Source of the DNA: Haloferax sp. Atlit-12N
GTDB taxonomy: Archaea; Halobacteriota; Halobacteria; Halobacteriales; Haloferacaceae
Length of the DNA stretch: 64,000 nucleotides
Direction: 5' to 3'
NCBI RefSeq assembly: GCF_003383095.1
Contig: NZ_PSYW01000003.1
Location: 248,001-312,000, forward strand
Both the position numbers and the translations under genes were made by a program. Numbering within the stretch: position 1 is the first letter of the stretch; each line of letters begins with the position of its first letter. The notes beneath the pieces are model-generated. The model was not told where the DNA came from. It saw nothing but the letters and a program-made list of their open reading frames with translations, and made no database searches. Of the stretch, positions 16,457 through 24,944 are shown piece by piece.

Positions 16457-16863
16457 GCGAAGACCCCTTCGGCGACCTCGACGCCGCGATGGGGGGCGAG
16501 GAGTCCGCGTCGGACCCCGAACCTGAACCGGAGCCCGAGAGTGCCGACACCGACGCCGCGGCCGAATCGGAAGCGGAGCCAGAACCGGAGTCTCTCGAAG
16601 AAGTGGACCCCCGAGAGCGCCCCGCGTTCGAGTTCGACGAGACCGTCCACAAGGCGCTCTACGTGCTCGAATCGGTCGCCGACGAGTTCGACGACATCAT
16701 CACCTACGACGTGGAGCGGGACCTGACCCGCGACCACGGGCTCAAGGGCGTCACGAAGAGCGAACTCCACAACGCCGCGCTCGACGTGGCCACCGAACAC
16801 CCGGAAGAAATCGTCGAACGCGTCCTCGAACAGCGCGGTGTCGACGACGAAAATTCTGAATAA
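16453..16863 (+). CDS. Small acidic partner of ParA, unknown family
   Basis: Protein of 136 residues, translationally coupled to ParA by an ATGA overlap. Residues 15-52 are a low-complexity Glu/Pro/Asp/Ala region with EPEPEPE repeats. The C-terminal 80 residues look folded and helical (AFEFDETVHKALYVLE, then KGVTKSELHNAALDVATEHP). No ParB nuclease or HTH motif is obvious. By position it is the likely centromere-binding or adaptor protein of the system, which is inference. Short GGATAAT-containing DNA lies before ParA (near 15510) and just after this gene (near 16868). Confidence 0.75.
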   Translation: MSEDPFGDLDAAMGGEESASDPEPEPEPESADTDAAAESEAEPEPESLEEVDPRERPAFEFDETVHKALYVLESVADEFDDIITYDVERDLTRDHGLKGVTKSELHNAALDVATEHPEEIVERVLEQRGVDDENSE

Positions 16864-17089
16864 TTCGGATAATCAACCTCAGTCAAATCTCTTAGAAACG
16901 GACAGAAGTCGAGTACATGGCAGCGGAAACGCAACGACCGTGACAGCGCTAGAGTAGTGTAACACTAGTGTGTGATTTCCACGCATCCCGACGTCAGCAC
17001 AGCCACAATACGGTAGCAGCGACGGAGGGGTTCGACGGGGCCAACGATTCAAAGAGAAACCGAGGCGGTGACGCGAGAGGAACCGGCGC

Positions 17090-19603
17090 TCACCGAATCA
17101 TCTTGTCGCGGTCGGGGTCGAAAAGCGGCCCCGACCGGACCGTCGCGGGGTAGGCGTCGCCCTCGTACCGAATTTCGACGTCCTGCCCCGAACTGGCGTA
17201 CTCCTCGGGGAGGTACGCGTACGCGATGCCGGCGTCGATAGTGTAGCCGTAGTCCGCCCGACAGCAGTAGCCGACGAGGTCGCCGTCGGCGAGCACCGGG
17301 TGGCCCGCGTCGACGACGGCTTCCTCCTCGTCGAGCGTTATCGGGACGATTCGGCCGCTCGGGCTGTCGTCGTTTTTGTCCTCCACGAGCGCCGCCTTCC
17401 CGACGAAGTCGGTGTCGAGGTCGACCGCGAAGCCGATGCCGGCCTCGTACGGGTTGTGTTCGGGCGTGAGGTCCGTCCCCCAGAGGCGGAATCCCTTCTC
17501 CATGCTCGTCGAGTCGAGCGCGGCCCAGCCGACGGGCGCGATGTCGTACTCCTCGCCGGCCTCCTGAATCGCGTCCCAGAGCTGGCTCCCGTACTCGGTC
17601 GGGGTGTAGATTTCCCAGCCGAGTTCGCCGGCGTACGAGAGTCGAAGCATGGTCACGGGGATGCTTCCGAGGTAGGTCTCCTGTGCGGAGTAGAACGGGA
17701 ACTCGTCGTTCGAGAGGTCGGCCTCGACGAGGTCCGAAAGCACCTTCCGGGAGTCGGGTCCGAAGACGCCGATGCCGGTCCGACTGGAGACGTGCGCGGT
17801 CACGTCGACGGAGCCGTCGTCGGGCGCGTGCTCTTTGACCCACCGCGAGTGGAGCGTCGCCGAGCTTCCGCCCCCGGTGAACAGCACGAACCGTTCGTCT
17901 CCGAGGCGGGCGACCGTCAGGTCGGCGAGCACGCCGCCGTCTTCGTTGAGCATCGCCGAGTAGCGCATCCGGCCCGGCGTGACGTCCATGTCGTTCGTCA
18001 GGAGTCCCTGCAGGAACTCCAGCGCGCCCGGCCCCGTCACTTCGATGGGCGTGAAGGTCGTCATATCGACCATGCCGACCTTCTCGCGGAGGTGCTGGTG
18101 TTCCGCGCCGTGGACCTTCGACCAGTTCTGCGAGAGCCAGTCGGGGCGGTCCGGAACGTCGTACGTCTCGAGGAGCGTCTCGTTGGACTCGTACCACTGC
18201 GGGACCTCCCAGCCGTCGCTGTCGTAGAACTCCGCGCCGAGGTCGGCCTGCCGGTCGTAAAACGGGCTCCGGCGGAGGGCCCGCTGTCCGTCCGGCTGTT
18301 CGCGCGGGTGGATGAGCTGGTACACCTCGCGGTACTGCTGTGCGCCGCGCCCGTAGGTGTACTCTCGACTGCCCGTGTGCGATTGGAACCGGGAGACGTG
18401 CGCGCCGGAAGCGTTGACTCGAGAACCGTCGAGTCGCGGCGTTCCGTCTTCCATCCAGCTGGCGACGATGTCGCCCGCGCCGCCGGACTGCGTGACCCAG
18501 ACGGCGAGCGCCCACCAGAGTCCGTCCGTGTCCTCGTCCGGTCCGAGGATGGGCATGCCGTCGGGCGTGAACGAGAACATGCCGTTGATGGCGGAAGTCC
18601 ACTCGCAGTCCTCGAAGCCGGGGATGAGTTCGCTGGCGGCGTCGAAGGCCGACCGGTCGTGGTCCGGGTGGGTGTTCTCGTAGAAGTGCTCCGCCGTGAA
18701 CTCGCGGAGCGACGGGTATTCGAGTCCGAGGTCGTCGAGCTTATCGGGACCGTAGATATCCGCCGGGTCGACGAGGAGCGACTCGTGGTTGTACGAGCCG
18801 ATACCGTAGCGCTCGCCGTGCTGGCGGTAGTACAGCGAGTGGTCCTGATGCCGGAGGAGCGGCTGTTCGATTTCGCGCTCTGCGCCTTCGAGTTCGTCCA
18901 GTTCGTCGGAGACGAGATACTGGTGTGCGCAGGGAACGAGCGGGATGTCCGTGCCGACCATCTCGCCGAACAGCGGCCCCCAGATGTTCGTGGCGACGAG
19001 CACCTCGTCGGCCTCGATTCGACCGTGTTCGGTGTCGACCGCGTCGATACTGCCGTCAGAGATGTCGATGTCCGTGACCTCGGTGTGGCCGTAGAACTCG
19101 ACGCCGACCTCGCGCGCCTCCTCCGCCATCGACTCGGCGGCGCTGACGGCGTCAGCCTTCCCGTCCGACGGGACGTAGTACCCGCCGTAGATGACGTCAG
19201 GGTTTACCTGTGGAACGCGGGCTTCGACCTCTTCGGGCGTGAGGAGTTCGCCCTCGTCGATGCCGTAAGACTGTCCCCACTCGCGCTTGCGTTTGAGGAA
19301 GTCCCAGCGCGCTTCGGAGTAGGCGACTTCGATGCCACCGCACGTCCGGAAGTCACCGAACCCGTCGTAGAGGTCGCGCGTGTACGACGCCATCTCCGTC
19401 ATCAGTTTGTTCCCGGCCGTCTGGAACACGAGTCCGGGGGCGTGAGAGGTCGAACCCCCCGTCTCGAACAGCGGCCCCCGGTCGAGGACGACGACGTCTT
19501 CGCGACCCGACTCGGCGAGGTGATACGCCGCGCTACAACCGACACAGCCGGCCCCGACAACGACCGTTCCGGCGCGTTCGGGAAACGTAGTCCATGTGCT
19601 CAT
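17090..19603 (-). CDS. Dimethylglycine oxidase/dehydrogenase (DAO-GcvT fusion)
   Basis: Flavoenzyme of 837 residues that should demethylate N,N-dimethylglycine to sarcosine and pass the methylene group to a folate. The N-terminal FAD domain begins with VVVGAGCVGCSAAYHL. The STSHAPGLVFQ motif contains the His expected to carry covalent FAD in this family. The C-terminal half is a GcvT folate-binding domain followed by a GcvT C-terminal barrel. The start at 19603 puts the Rossmann strand near residue 12, as usual. The neighbouring BCCT transporter, sarcosine oxidase and Rieske oxygenase make a betaine catabolic role likely; a sarcosine dehydrogenase paralogue is the alternative. Confidence 0.87.
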   Translation of the reverse strand: MSTWTTFPERAGTVVVGAGCVGCSAAYHLAESGREDVVVLDRGPLFETGGSTSHAPGLVFQTAGNKLMTEMASYTRDLYDGFGDFRTCGGIEVAYSEARWDFLKRKREWGQSYGIDEGELLTPEEVEARVPQVNPDVIYGGYYVPSDGKADAVSAAESMAEEAREVGVEFYGHTEVTDIDISDGSIDAVDTEHGRIEADEVLVATNIWGPLFGEMVGTDIPLVPCAHQYLVSDELDELEGAEREIEQPLLRHQDHSLYYRQHGERYGIGSYNHESLLVDPADIYGPDKLDDLGLEYPSLREFTAEHFYENTHPDHDRSAFDAASELIPGFEDCEWTSAINGMFSFTPDGMPILGPDEDTDGLWWALAVWVTQSGGAGDIVASWMEDGTPRLDGSRVNASGAHVSRFQSHTGSREYTYGRGAQQYREVYQLIHPREQPDGQRALRRSPFYDRQADLGAEFYDSDGWEVPQWYESNETLLETYDVPDRPDWLSQNWSKVHGAEHQHLREKVGMVDMTTFTPIEVTGPGALEFLQGLLTNDMDVTPGRMRYSAMLNEDGGVLADLTVARLGDERFVLFTGGGSSATLHSRWVKEHAPDDGSVDVTAHVSSRTGIGVFGPDSRKVLSDLVEADLSNDEFPFYSAQETYLGSIPVTMLRLSYAGELGWEIYTPTEYGSQLWDAIQEAGEEYDIAPVGWAALDSTSMEKGFRLWGTDLTPEHNPYEAGIGFAVDLDTDFVGKAALVEDKNDDSPSGRIVPITLDEEEAVVDAGHPVLADGDLVGYCCRADYGYTIDAGIAYAYLPEEYASSGQDVEIRYEGDAYPATVRSGPLFDPDRDKMIR

Positions 19604-19743
19604 ATACCAAACAGTAGTGACTGCGGCCCCCGGATATCTCTCCGGGTCCACTATCTGAGGTGTATACGTACCGGGGGGTGGTGAGAGCCGGGTTTCGCCA
19701 CGGGACGAGCGTCGTTTACACGAGGAGAGAGCGCCGACGAGCA

Positions 19744-19818
19744 GCGTTCGCCAATGGAGCGTTCGCCAATGGAGCGTTCGCCAATGGAGCGTTCGCCAAT
19801 GGAGCGTTCGCCGACGAG
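19744..19818. repeat. 15-base tandem repeat, four perfect copies plus one degenerate
   Basis: The unit GCGTTCGCCAATGGA repeats perfectly four times from 19744 to 19803 and a fifth, altered copy runs to 19818. It ends 2 bases before the stop codon of the small membrane protein gene at 19821. The unit length is a multiple of three. It lies in the spacer between the dimethylglycine oxidase start and that gene. Confidence 0.9.
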
Positions 19819-19820
19819 CG

Positions 19821-19979
19821 TCACTCGCCGACGAGGTGCTTCTCTCTGAGGTAGATGACGAGGCTGGCGCTCAGGAACGCGAGACCAGCGCCCCGTAGCT
19901 CACCGACCGTCATCGCGAACAGCGCAACGACGAAAAGGAAAACCGCGAACGCCGCCGAAACGACAGCGAGCGCGTTCAT
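19821..19979 (-). CDS. Small two-span membrane protein next to the BCCT transporter
   Basis: Predicted protein of 52 residues, MNALAVVSAAF to LREKHLVGE. It has two hydrophobic helices, residues 3-23 and 30-43, joined by a short polar turn (TVGELRG), and ends with a charged tail. The ATG at 19979 lies 36 bases after the BCCT transporter stop on the same strand, so the two are probably co-transcribed. The hydrophobic pattern is too regular for a chance frame in this GC-rich DNA. It may be an accessory subunit of the transporter; no family name is recalled. Confidence 0.6.
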   Translation of the reverse strand: MNALAVVSAAFAVFLFVVALFAMTVGELRGAGLAFLSASLVIYLREKHLVGE

Positions 19980-20015
19980 CGATAGCATCGAGTCATCAGT
20001 TCGGTGACTCCGTCG

Positions 20016-21770
20016 TTAGTCGTCCGTCGTGCCGGGGTTCTCTTGGACGTTGGTCACGACCGACGTCCGAGAGCGACCGACGTCGATGTCGATGTCCTCG
20101 TCCGCCAAGTTCTCGATTCGCTCGGCGAACTCCTCGGACTGCAGGAGTTCGTACTCCTTGTCGAGACCGAGATAGACCGTGTAGCACATGACGACGAGGA
20201 CGACGGCGAACGGGAATCCCGTCGCGATGGCCGCGGTCTGGAGCGCGCCGAGGCCGCCGCCGTAGAGGAGAAGCGCCGCGACGAGGCCCTCGACGACCGC
20301 CCAGAAGATGCGTTGGGTCCGCGGCACGTCGTGCTTGCCGCCCGACGTGAGGTGGTCGACGACGAGCGACCCCGAGTCGGAGGAGGTCACGAAGAACGTC
20401 ACCACGAGCGTCACGGCGAGCAGTCCCGTGACGGCGCTGAACGGGAACTGTTCGAGGAGCGCGAACATCGCGACCGTCTGTCCGGCCTCGCCGTAAGTCG
20501 AGAGGACTGCGCCGTTACCCTGGAGCGAGTTGAACAGCGCGCTCCCGCCGAACGCCGAGAGCCAGACCGTCGAGAACAGCGACGGCAGGACGAACACGCC
20601 GAAGACGAACTCGCGGACCGTCCGCCCCTTCGAGATGCGCGCGACGAACATACCGACGAACGGTGACCAAGCAATCCACCACGCCCAGTAGAACACCGTC
20701 CAGCCGTTGACGGTTGACGCGCCGTCGCCGAGCGTCCCGGTGAAGAACGCGAGCGAGAGGAAGTCGCTGAAGTAGTTCCCGAGACCCTGCACCCACGCGC
20801 CGAAGATGCTCATCGTCGCGCCGGCGACGAGCACGAACGCCAACAGGACGAACATCAGAAAGACGTTCAGCGTGCTCAGACGCCGGATGCCGTCTTCGAG
20901 GCCGGCCGCGACCGACGCGGTGGCGATGAGGGTAATCACGGCGATGAGCCCGATCTGCATCCCCGTGTTGTTCGGAACGCTCAGGACGCCGAGCATGCTC
21001 TCGCCGAGGATGTACGACAGGCCCGTGTTTATCTGTGCGACGCCGAGGCCGAGCGACGTGGCGAGGCCGAACAGCGTCGCGAACACCGACACGAGGTCGA
21101 TGAGGTGGCCCGGCCAGCCGTAGATTCGCTCGCCGAGGAGCGGCCAGAAAATCGACCGGAAGGTGAGTGGGAGCCCCCTGTTGAACGAGAAGAACGCGAG
21201 CCCCAGTCCCACGAGACCGTAGATGGCCCACGGGTGGAATCCCCAATGGAAGAACGTCTGTGTCATCGCCGCGATACCCGCACCGCCGGACCCGGCCTCG
21301 GCGTCGAAGAAGCCGGGGACGTTGGTGAAGTAGTACAGCGGCTCCGAGACGCTGTAGAACATGAGCCCAATACCCATGCCCGCGCTGAACAGCATCGCCA
21401 TCCACGAGAAGTCGCTGAACTCCTTTTCGGCCTCGACACCGCCGAGCGTTATCTTTCCGTACTTACTCAGCGCGAAGTACGCCAAGACCACGATAAAGAG
21501 GTTCACCGACAGGAGGAAGAACCACCCGAAGTTACCCTCGAAAAAGCCCCTGACGGCCGAGTAGACGCTCGCCGCCTGCTCGCCGAGAATGAGCGTCGCC
21601 GCGACGAAGACGCCGATGACCAAGAGCGCGGCCGGGAAGACGACGGGATGGATATCGAGCCCCCACCGCTGGATGTTTCCGTCGCCGGGTTCGCGCTCCG
21701 TCTCGGGGTAGAATACGTCCGCCTGCAAGTCGTTCGTCGACCGGTCGGACGAATCGTTGCTATTCGTCAT
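20016..21770 (-). CDS. BCCT-family betaine/choline/carnitine transporter
   Basis: Polytopic transporter of 584 residues, the usual BCCT length, with twelve predicted spans. Family signatures include GMGIGLMFYSVSEPL, FFHWGFHPWAIYGLVG and the Trp-rich stretch WTVFYWAWWIAWSPFVGMF, which forms part of the betaine binding site in BetP-like proteins. The N- and C-termini are acidic. It sits between dimethylglycine oxidase and sarcosine oxidase on the same strand and probably imports glycine betaine for use as carbon and nitrogen, and perhaps also as osmolyte. Confidence 0.92.
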   Translation of the reverse strand: MTNSNDSSDRSTNDLQADVFYPETEREPGDGNIQRWGLDIHPVVFPAALLVIGVFVAATLILGEQAASVYSAVRGFFEGNFGWFFLLSVNLFIVVLAYFALSKYGKITLGGVEAEKEFSDFSWMAMLFSAGMGIGLMFYSVSEPLYYFTNVPGFFDAEAGSGGAGIAAMTQTFFHWGFHPWAIYGLVGLGLAFFSFNRGLPLTFRSIFWPLLGERIYGWPGHLIDLVSVFATLFGLATSLGLGVAQINTGLSYILGESMLGVLSVPNNTGMQIGLIAVITLIATASVAAGLEDGIRRLSTLNVFLMFVLLAFVLVAGATMSIFGAWVQGLGNYFSDFLSLAFFTGTLGDGASTVNGWTVFYWAWWIAWSPFVGMFVARISKGRTVREFVFGVFVLPSLFSTVWLSAFGGSALFNSLQGNGAVLSTYGEAGQTVAMFALLEQFPFSAVTGLLAVTLVVTFFVTSSDSGSLVVDHLTSGGKHDVPRTQRIFWAVVEGLVAALLLYGGGLGALQTAAIATGFPFAVVLVVMCYTVYLGLDKEYELLQSEEFAERIENLADEDIDIDVGRSRTSVVTNVQENPGTTDD

Positions 21771-22059
21771 TCGATACAGCCTCCGTTGATAACCGCCGCC
21801 TGAGTTCGTGTTCGTTCATATCGTTTCCCCGCTTTGGGGCCACCCGCTGTCACCGTCGAGAGACGGTCCGCATCGGCTTCGACGCGTCCGCTCTGACCAT
21901 GACACGAGACCACACCCCTCACGATTCAACCATCCCATCGGTATTACACATCATAACAAGTCGTCTTCGATAATAGTGGCATTTATACGCAAATGAAGAA
22001 AAGTTACGAAAGTTATATCGCCGAATCGGTTGACGAGCGGCAAGCTCGGCCGCCCGTCG
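21771..22059. other. Spacer upstream of the BCCT gene
   Basis: This 289-base gap holds no gene that I can support. Its distal third (21935-22020) is AT-rich and probably contains the promoter of the BCCT gene or the end signal of sarcosine oxidase. Confidence 0.35.
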
Positions 22060-23202
22060 TCACTCGAACCGGTCGAGCGAGAACATGTCGAGCGGCAGGT
22101 CGCTCTCGCCTTCGACGACAAGGTCGGCGAGGATTTCGCCGATGACGCTGGCGAACTTGAAGCCGTGTCCCGAAAAGCCGGCTCCCACGGCGACCTGCGG
22201 GTGGTCCGGCAGCGTGTCGAGGATGAAGTGCTCGTCCGGCGAGTTCGTGAACATGCACGTCGCGAGCGACATCGTCGGCCCCGCGGCCTCCGGGAAGTAC
22301 TTCTCCGTGACGTCCCGGAGTATCGCCTCGTCGGCGCGGTTCGGCTCGCGGTCGAAGTCGTCAGGGTCAACCTCCTCGTCGCGGTGGTGGTACTTGCCGA
22401 GTTTGAACCCCGGCACGTCGTGGACCGGGAATCCGTAGAACCGACCCTCGGGGACGCTGAGGTTCCAGACGGGGAACTCCTCGGGCGCGAACGTCGTCGG
22501 CGACTCGGGCTGGAACCACGCGAGCGCCTGTCGCTCGGGGATTGCGAGCCCATCGAGCGCGTCGGCGAGTTTGTAGTTCCACGCGCCCGCGGCGAGCACG
22601 AGCGCGTCCGCGACGTACACGCCGCGGTCGGTGCGGACGCGCACCCCGCCGTCGTTCGTCTCCGCCCAGTCTTCGACCCGTTCGCGGGCGCGAATCTCGG
22701 CACCCCGGGCCTGCGCCGCTTCGGTGTGCGCGATAATCGCCTGTTCGGGGACGATGAACCCGCCGTCTTCCTGATAGACCGCGCGGTACTCCTCGGGGAG
22801 TTCGTAGCCGGGGAACCGCTCGTTGACCTCCGCGCCGGTCAGCACCTCGTGCGGGATGTCGTGTTCCTCACAGGAGCGTTTCGAACCCGCGAACACGTCG
22901 TTGTCCTCTGGTCCGGCGTCGATGGAGCCGGTTCGGTGGATGACCTCGCGGCCGGTCTCCTCGGCGAGGTCGTCCCAGAGGTCGTACGCGCGTTCGATGA
23001 GCGGGACGTACGAGGGGTGTTCGTAGTACGCGCGGCGGATGATGCGGGTGATGCCGTGAGACGACCCCTGCGAGTGGGGGATGTCGTAGCGTTCGAGACC
23101 GACGACGTCGAGGCCGCGGTCGGCGAGGTGGTACGCGGTCGCGCTTCCCATCCCGCCGACCCCGACGACGGCGACGTCGTATCGGTCGTCGCGGACACTC
23201 AT
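22060..23202 (-). CDS. Monomeric sarcosine oxidase-like flavoenzyme
   Basis: FAD enzyme of 380 residues, the usual monomeric sarcosine oxidase (MSOX/SolA) length. It should oxidise sarcosine to glycine with release of formaldehyde and peroxide. The Rossmann motif VAVVGVGGMGSATAYHLA is followed by SSHGITRIIRRAYYE. Near the C-terminus the Cys in CMFTNSPDEHFILD corresponds to the residue that binds FAD covalently in MSOX. The ATG at 23202 is preferred because the upstream in-frame Met adds 11 residues lacking similarity. N-methyltryptophan oxidase is the main alternative, but the betaine context argues for sarcosine. Confidence 0.87.
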   Translation of the reverse strand: MSVRDDRYDVAVVGVGGMGSATAYHLADRGLDVVGLERYDIPHSQGSSHGITRIIRRAYYEHPSYVPLIERAYDLWDDLAEETGREVIHRTGSIDAGPEDNDVFAGSKRSCEEHDIPHEVLTGAEVNERFPGYELPEEYRAVYQEDGGFIVPEQAIIAHTEAAQARGAEIRARERVEDWAETNDGGVRVRTDRGVYVADALVLAAGAWNYKLADALDGLAIPERQALAWFQPESPTTFAPEEFPVWNLSVPEGRFYGFPVHDVPGFKLGKYHHRDEEVDPDDFDREPNRADEAILRDVTEKYFPEAAGPTMSLATCMFTNSPDEHFILDTLPDHPQVAVGAGFSGHGFKFASVIGEILADLVVEGESDLPLDMFSLDRFE

Positions 23203-23399
23203 TGTGTCCGGCGCTTCGGAACATCCCCCCTTCACTCTTGACCTGTATCACGGAGCCCCTTTTTCAAGGGAGCGACGCCCGGCCCGCCGAGAGCGACGCT
23301 GGCGGCCGAACGGCGACCGCTCTCGGATATCCACCACCACTTATACGGGTCAACTATTCCCGACGAATCCTTTTCCACAGATGTGTGTTTCTTCCTCCC

Positions 23400-24542
23400 A
23401 TGACACGGTGGAACAACAATCGTGACGAGATCGGTGCGGTAAGTGCCGACATCACCGCGGAAACGAACGCGTTGCCGGCGAGGTACTTCACCGACCCGGA
23501 GGTCCACGAGATGGAAAAGGAGAAAGTGTTCGGTCAGTACTGGGTCTACGCGGGCCACGAGACCCACATCCCGGACGCCGGCGACTACTTCACGCGAACC
23601 ATCGGTGACAAGCAGATAATCGTCACCCGCGACGGCGAGGGCGACGTGCGGGCGTTCTACAACGTCTGTGCCCACCGCGGGTCGAAGATGCTCGACGACA
23701 CGCCGATGACCGACACCGGAACCCTCAATCGAATCACCTGCCCGTACCACCTCTGGGCGTACGAACTCGACGGGTCGCTCCAGAGCACCCCCAAGAGCTT
23801 CGAGGAGGCGAGCCTGAACCCGGACCTCGACGACGACGCCGTCAGCGAACTCGACCCCGAAGAAAACGGGCTCATGGAGGTCAACACGGACGCCATTGGG
23901 CCGCTCGTGTTCGTCAACTTCGAGGACGAACCGAGCCTCTCGCTGGCCGAACAGGCCGGGTCGATGAAGACGGAACTCGAGGACCTGCCGCTCGGCGAGT
24001 ACGAACACGCCCGGCGCTACGTCTCCGAAGTCGAGTGCAACTGGAAGACGTTCAGCGGGAACTACTCCGAGTGCGACCACTGTCAGGCGAACCACCAAGA
24101 CTGGGTGCAGGGGCTCGAACTCATGGAGTCCGAACTCGAAGTCAACGACTACCACTGGGTGCTTCACTACAAGCACAAAGAGGACGTCGACGACGAGATG
24201 CGCATCCACCCCGAACACGAGGCCAAGTTCTACTACTTCTGGCCGAACTTCACGGTCAACATGTACGGCACCGCCGACGGCTACGGCACGTACATCATCG
24301 ACCCCATCGACGAGGGGCGCTTCCAGCTCATCGCGGACTACTACTTCCGCGACTCCGACCTGTCGGAAGAAGAAGAGAAGTTCGTCCAGACGAGCCGACA
24401 GCTCCAAGAAGAGGACTTCGAACTCGTCGAACGGCAGTACGAGGGACTCACGTCCGGCGCGCTCGGACAGGCACAGCTCGGTCCGAACGAACACACCGTC
24501 CACAAACTGCACCGCCTCGCACAGGACGCTTACAATGCCTGA
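23400..24542 (+). CDS. gbcA: Rieske oxygenase, probable glycine betaine monooxygenase large subunit
   Basis: Ring-hydroxylating-type oxygenase alpha subunit of 380 residues. The Rieske 2Fe-2S ligands are Cys90, His92, Cys114 and His117, with a 21-residue spacer that is longer than usual. The mononuclear iron site is His227 and His232 in SECDHCQANH, next to the bridging Asp226. GbcA-type enzymes demethylate glycine betaine to dimethylglycine, which fits the divergent sarcosine oxidase and nearby dimethylglycine oxidase. The reductase partner GbcB is not adjacent. The next gene overlaps by 8 bases. The ATG at 23400 is the Met directly before conserved sequence. Confidence 0.87.
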   Translation: MTRWNNNRDEIGAVSADITAETNALPARYFTDPEVHEMEKEKVFGQYWVYAGHETHIPDAGDYFTRTIGDKQIIVTRDGEGDVRAFYNVCAHRGSKMLDDTPMTDTGTLNRITCPYHLWAYELDGSLQSTPKSFEEASLNPDLDDDAVSELDPEENGLMEVNTDAIGPLVFVNFEDEPSLSLAEQAGSMKTELEDLPLGEYEHARRYVSEVECNWKTFSGNYSECDHCQANHQDWVQGLELMESELEVNDYHWVLHYKHKEDVDDEMRIHPEHEAKFYYFWPNFTVNMYGTADGYGTYIIDPIDEGRFQLIADYYFRDSDLSEEEEKFVQTSRQLQEEDFELVERQYEGLTSGALGQAQLGPNEHTVHKLHRLAQDAYNA

Positions 24543-24909
24543 AAACGAGGATGCCAAACTAGCCGAAAAACCACGCGCCGGCGTCGTCACCTGCCCGGCG
24601 TGCGACCTCCACGTCTCCGTCACGGAGCCGAACGACGCCGTCGACCTGTACCGGCGACACGCGAACGTCACCGGCCACGACGTCGAGTGGGAGCGCGTCG
24701 CGTTCGACGTCGAGGCCGAGAGCAGCGACGTGAAAACGGCGCTCGCCGAACTCGGTGAGACCCACCCCGACGGCGTCGAACTCGGACGACTCGCCGCGGC
24801 GCTCGCAGACAACGGCGTCGCCATCGGCGAAACGCTCGACGCCGTCCGCGACCTGCGGATGAGCGGCGAAATCTACGAACCGCGGGACGACTACGTCCTC
24901 GTGGTCTAA
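24535..24909 (+). CDS. Small C2H2 zinc-finger protein coupled to the Rieske oxygenase
   Basis: Protein of 124 residues whose start lies inside the end of gbcA, so the two are co-translated. Residues 17-50 form a zinc-finger-like element with Cys20, Cys23 (TCPACDLHVSV), His42 and His48. Residues 60-124 look like a winged helix (VKTALAELGETHPDGVELGRLAAALADNGVAIGETLDAVRDLRMSGEIYEP), reminiscent of Mcm/Cdt-like or ESCRT winged-helix tails. It may be a regulator or an assembly factor for the oxygenase. No described role is recalled. Confidence 0.78.
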   Translation: MPENEDAKLAEKPRAGVVTCPACDLHVSVTEPNDAVDLYRRHANVTGHDVEWERVAFDVEAESSDVKTALAELGETHPDGVELGRLAAALADNGVAIGETLDAVRDLRMSGEIYEPRDDYVLVV

Positions 24910-24922
24910 TCCCCGCCCCGCC

Positions 24923-24929
24923 TTTTTTT
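24923..24929. terminator. T-run terminator after the oxygenase operon
   Basis: Seven T residues follow a GC-rich stretch 14 bases after the zinc-finger gene stop. It lies between convergent genes. Confidence 0.55.
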
Positions 24930-24944
24930 CAGGAAGTCATCCGG

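Noticed and set aside
19660-19854. Plus-strand gene encoding AFANG repeats
   Set aside because: It is the translation of the tandem repeat; the opposing membrane protein gene at 19821-19979 has a better case.
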